Shown here piece after piece: positions 7,285-8,567 of a stretch of 8,567 nt of DNA. This DNA comes from Selenomonadaceae bacterium UBA3796 (GTDB lineage Bacteria > Bacillota > Negativicutes > Selenomonadales > Selenomonadaceae): the NCBI GenBank assembly GCA_002369175.1, contig DFES01000070.1:16882-25448 (forward strand). Direction: 5' to 3'. The notes beneath the pieces were generated by a model that ran no database searches, was not told the DNA's origin, and saw only the letters and a program-made list of their open reading frames with translations. The position numbers and the translations under genes are program-made. How positions within the stretch are numbered: position 1 is the first letter of the stretch; each line of letters begins with the position of its first letter.

Positions 7285-7313
7285 TTGAAAATGATTATCT
7301 TTTGCAATATAAT
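7285..7313 (+). promoter_or_regulatory. Sigma-70-type promoter of the DUF3793-flavodoxin unit
   Basis: TTGAAA (7285-7290) and a perfect TATAAT (7308-7313) are separated by exactly 17 bases. Transcription would start near 7320, giving a leader of only about 24 bases before the TTG start at 7344. It lies just after the queA terminator and is by far the clearest promoter in the window. Confidence 0.88.
7286..7300 (+). promoter_or_regulatory. Putative Fur box in the promoter spacer
   Basis: TGAAAATGATTATCT matches the 7-1-7 Fur consensus TGATAAT-N-ATTATCA at 12 of 14 defined positions. It overlaps the -35 hexamer and fills the front of the spacer, so bound repressor would block RNA polymerase. 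The downstream flavodoxin, a classic iron-starvation protein, supports the assignment. A related Fur-family regulator (for example PerR or Zur) cannot be excluded. Confidence 0.72.
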
Positions 7314-7323
7314 AAAGCAAAAG
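7299..7323 (+). promoter_or_regulatory. Perfect 7-bp dyad flanking the -10 box
   Basis: CTTTTGC (7299-7305) and GCAAAAG (7317-7323) are exact reverse complements separated by 11 bases that contain TATAAT. The arm centres are 18 bases apart, a geometry compatible with a dimeric regulator, and the right arm overlaps the predicted transcription start. It overlaps the Fur-like site by two bases. It may be a second operator or chance in an AT-rich promoter. Confidence 0.4.
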
Positions 7324-7343
7324 CCACATAAGGAAGTGATCGT

Positions 7344-7910
7344 TTGGGTAGAAAGGGGTTTGAGTATCTGCTTGGTTTTCACGCAGCGCCAACTTTTATT
7401 GGTTTAAAACCAGGGAGTTTGCTGTCGTTTCAAAAAAGCAAATTCACGGATTTTGATGGGCTTTTGTCATCCTATGAGCAGTGCTTTTTATGTAAGGGGA
7501 TTTCAGTATTTTGTTTGGCTGAAGGGAAAGATCGTGTGCTTATCCTGTTCTATCGTGAGAAGGAATTGGAAAAAGCTCTCGAAAGAAGGTCATCGAATGA
7601 GATTCTGTCAAAATGTGGATATCGGAGGGGGAGTTCTTTACAGGAAAAGCTGATATATCTGAAGAAGCGTATGCGCACAATGAATTCATTTCCACATGAG
7701 GTAGGTTTGTTTCTTGGTTATCCGCCGGAGGATGTGGAAGGGTTTATAAGAAATAAGGGACGGTCGTTTTCCTATAGTGGTTATTGGAAAGTGTATGCAA
7801 ATGAGGAGGAAACGAAGAGACTGTTTGAGCGCTATACCATGTGTACAAAGGAATTTTGTGATAAGCTTGACAGTGGAATGCCCCTTTCTGAACTATTGCG
7901 AGCTGTATGA
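7344..7910 (+). CDS. DUF3793 family protein, function unknown
   Basis: The 188-residue product has no signal peptide or clear membrane segment, so it is probably cytoplasmic. Recognisable DUF3793 blocks are HAAPTFIGLKPGSL (13-26), a central strand with RVLILFYR (64-71), FPHEVGLFLGYPPEDVEGF (116-134), WKVY (148-151), and a C-terminal FERYTMC-type helix (161-167). Six cysteines are present (47, 50, 57, 91, 167, 172), including CFLC at 47-50, but I know of no assigned cofactor. The TTG start is chosen because AAGGA at 7330-7334 is 9 bases upstream and the N-terminus runs straight into the conserved HAAPT block. The gene is first in a unit with a Fur-like operator, and flavodoxin follows 16 bases after its stop. 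Sampled stretches are about 40% G+C, well below the upstream genes. A role in iron-limited redox metabolism is inference from context. Confidence 0.85.
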   Translation: MGRKGFEYLLGFHAAPTFIGLKPGSLLSFQKSKFTDFDGLLSSYEQCFLCKGISVFCLAEGKDRVLILFYREKELEKALERRSSNEILSKCGYRRGSSLQEKLIYLKKRMRTMNSFPHEVGLFLGYPPEDVEGFIRNKGRSFSYSGYWKVYANEEETKRLFERYTMCTKEFCDKLDSGMPLSELLRAV

Positions 7911-7926
7911 ATTGGAGGAGTTATAT

Positions 7927-8361
7927 ATGGGAAAGGTAGCTGTTGTTTATTGGAGCGGTACAGGAAATACGGAGACAATGGCGCAAGCCATTCGAGCAGG
8001 CGCACAGAGTGGAGGCGCGGAAGCAGAGATTTTTCAGGTGGAACAGTTTCGAGTGGACGATATAACAAAGTATGACGGCCTCGTTTTTGGATGTCCGGCA
8101 ATGGGGGATGAAGTATTGGAAGAGGGCAGTTTTGAACCATTTTTCTCAGAGGCTGAAGCTCATTTGAAGGGTGTACCAGTGGCATTATTCGGCTCTTATG
8201 GTTGGGGTGGAGGCGCATGGATGCAAGCATGGGTTGAACGTACGAAAGGGGTTGGAGCAAAACTGTTTGGCAATGGTCTTGCCATTGAGAATGCGCCCGA
8301 TGCTGATGGCATAGCCAAGTGTGAGGCATTGGGGCGGGATTTCGTGAAGGCGATAGGTTAA
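7927..8361 (+). CDS. Short-chain flavodoxin
   Basis: Small FMN-binding electron carrier that replaces ferredoxin when iron is scarce. The 144-residue length and sequence resemble the short-chain flavodoxin of Megasphaera elsdenii. The phosphate-binding loop is SGTGNT (10-15) after VVYW. The first isoalloxazine loop is GCPAMGDE (55-62), with Met59 next to the flavin position. The second is FGSYGWGGGAW (88-98), with Trp93 where the stacking aromatic is expected. GGAGGAG (7914-7920) is 6 bases before the ATG, a strong site suggesting high expression. An in-frame upstream extension into the DUF3793 gene was rejected because it lacks the flavodoxin start. A terminator follows 30 bases after the stop. 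Confidence 0.95.
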   Translation: MGKVAVVYWSGTGNTETMAQAIRAGAQSGGAEAEIFQVEQFRVDDITKYDGLVFGCPAMGDEVLEEGSFEPFFSEAEAHLKGVPVALFGSYGWGGGAWMQAWVERTKGVGAKLFGNGLAIENAPDADGIAKCEALGRDFVKAIG

Positions 8362-8391
8362 GGAAACATAAGAAGATAACGAGTGGTGCCG

Positions 8392-8435
8392 AAGTCCGCT
8401 TTGCTGAACGATTGTTCTCTGCAGGCGGGCTTTTT
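8392..8435 (+). terminator. Rho-independent terminator after the flavodoxin gene
   Basis: AAGTCCGC (8392-8399) pairs with GCGGGCTT (8425-8432), including one G-U pair, and the run TTTTT closes it at 8431-8435. The interior contains a further stem, GAAC-GATT-GTTC (8406-8417), so the hairpin is long and imperfect. It ends the DUF3793-flavodoxin unit. Confidence 0.75.
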
Positions 8436-8490
8436 CAAGTGGAAAGGTATGTGTTTACGTGAGAAGGCATATTGCTGTAACCAGCCTGCC

Positions 8491-8565
8491 CTAGTGTAAA
8501 ACCTCGTTCACATCTGTATGAATCGCCCGATATGCAGTCATCTGCGTTGTCATCGTCAGTTGGCG
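8491..8565 (-). CDS. Possible C-terminal fragment of a convergent gene
   Basis: On the - strand an open frame enters from the right edge and stops with TAG at 8493-8491, giving at least 24 residues that end AIHTDVNEVLH. Amino-acid and codon composition look protein-like, but the stretch is too short to identify or to separate from chance. The 55 bases between it and the flavodoxin terminator show no clear structure. Confidence 0.25.
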   Translation of the reverse strand, partial: RQLTMTTQMTAYRAIHTDVNEVLH

Positions 8566-8567
8566 TA

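Noticed and set aside
7777..7926. Upstream extension of the flavodoxin frame
   Set aside because: It lies inside the DUF3793 gene; the strong GGAGGAG site and the flavodoxin N-terminus set the start at 7927.
8449..8499. 16-codon frame starting with ATG after GGAAAGG
   Set aside because: Very short, with a Cys-rich, unlikely composition and no promoter after the terminator; probably chance.

Overview
This window looks like a core chromosomal segment of a Negativicutes bacterium, most likely Selenomonas-like. That placement is inferred from three things: the short-chain flavodoxin resembles the Megasphaera elsdenii type, the gene order ruvCAB-queH-spoIID-queA fits this class, and TTG starts are used with strong Shine-Dalgarno sites. 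No rRNA, tRNA, CRISPR array or mobile element is visible. All nine complete genes lie on the + strand.

Positions 1-2019 hold tyrS (tyrosyl-tRNA synthetase) and a YebC/TACO1-family gene. A 117-bp gap follows. It contains two consecutive hairpins, one with a GNRA-type tetraloop and one with a perfect 9-bp stem, and leads into ruvC. Positions 2137-7212 form a tightly packed run: ruvC, ruvA, ruvB, queH, a secreted SpoIID/LytB-domain protein and queA. Gaps are 0-13 bp, with an ATGA overlap between ruvB and queH. RuvABC process Holliday junctions. QueA and QueH perform the last two steps of queuosine synthesis on tRNA. The SpoIID-like protein probably acts on peptidoglycan. A strong intrinsic terminator after queA closes the run.

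Positions 7285-8432 form a separate small transcription unit. It has a near-consensus sigma-70 promoter (TTGAAA-17-TATAAT) with a Fur-box-like 7-1-7 palindrome between the -35 and -10. A perfect 7-bp dyad flanks the -10. The unit encodes a DUF3793-family protein of unknown function and a flavodoxin, and ends at an intrinsic terminator. The simplest reading is an iron-limitation cassette in which flavodoxin replaces ferredoxin and the DUF3793 protein has an uncharacterised linked role. This is the most interesting part of the window.

The last ~135 bp hold no clear gene. A short open stretch on the - strand, running off the right edge, could be the C-terminus of a convergent gene.
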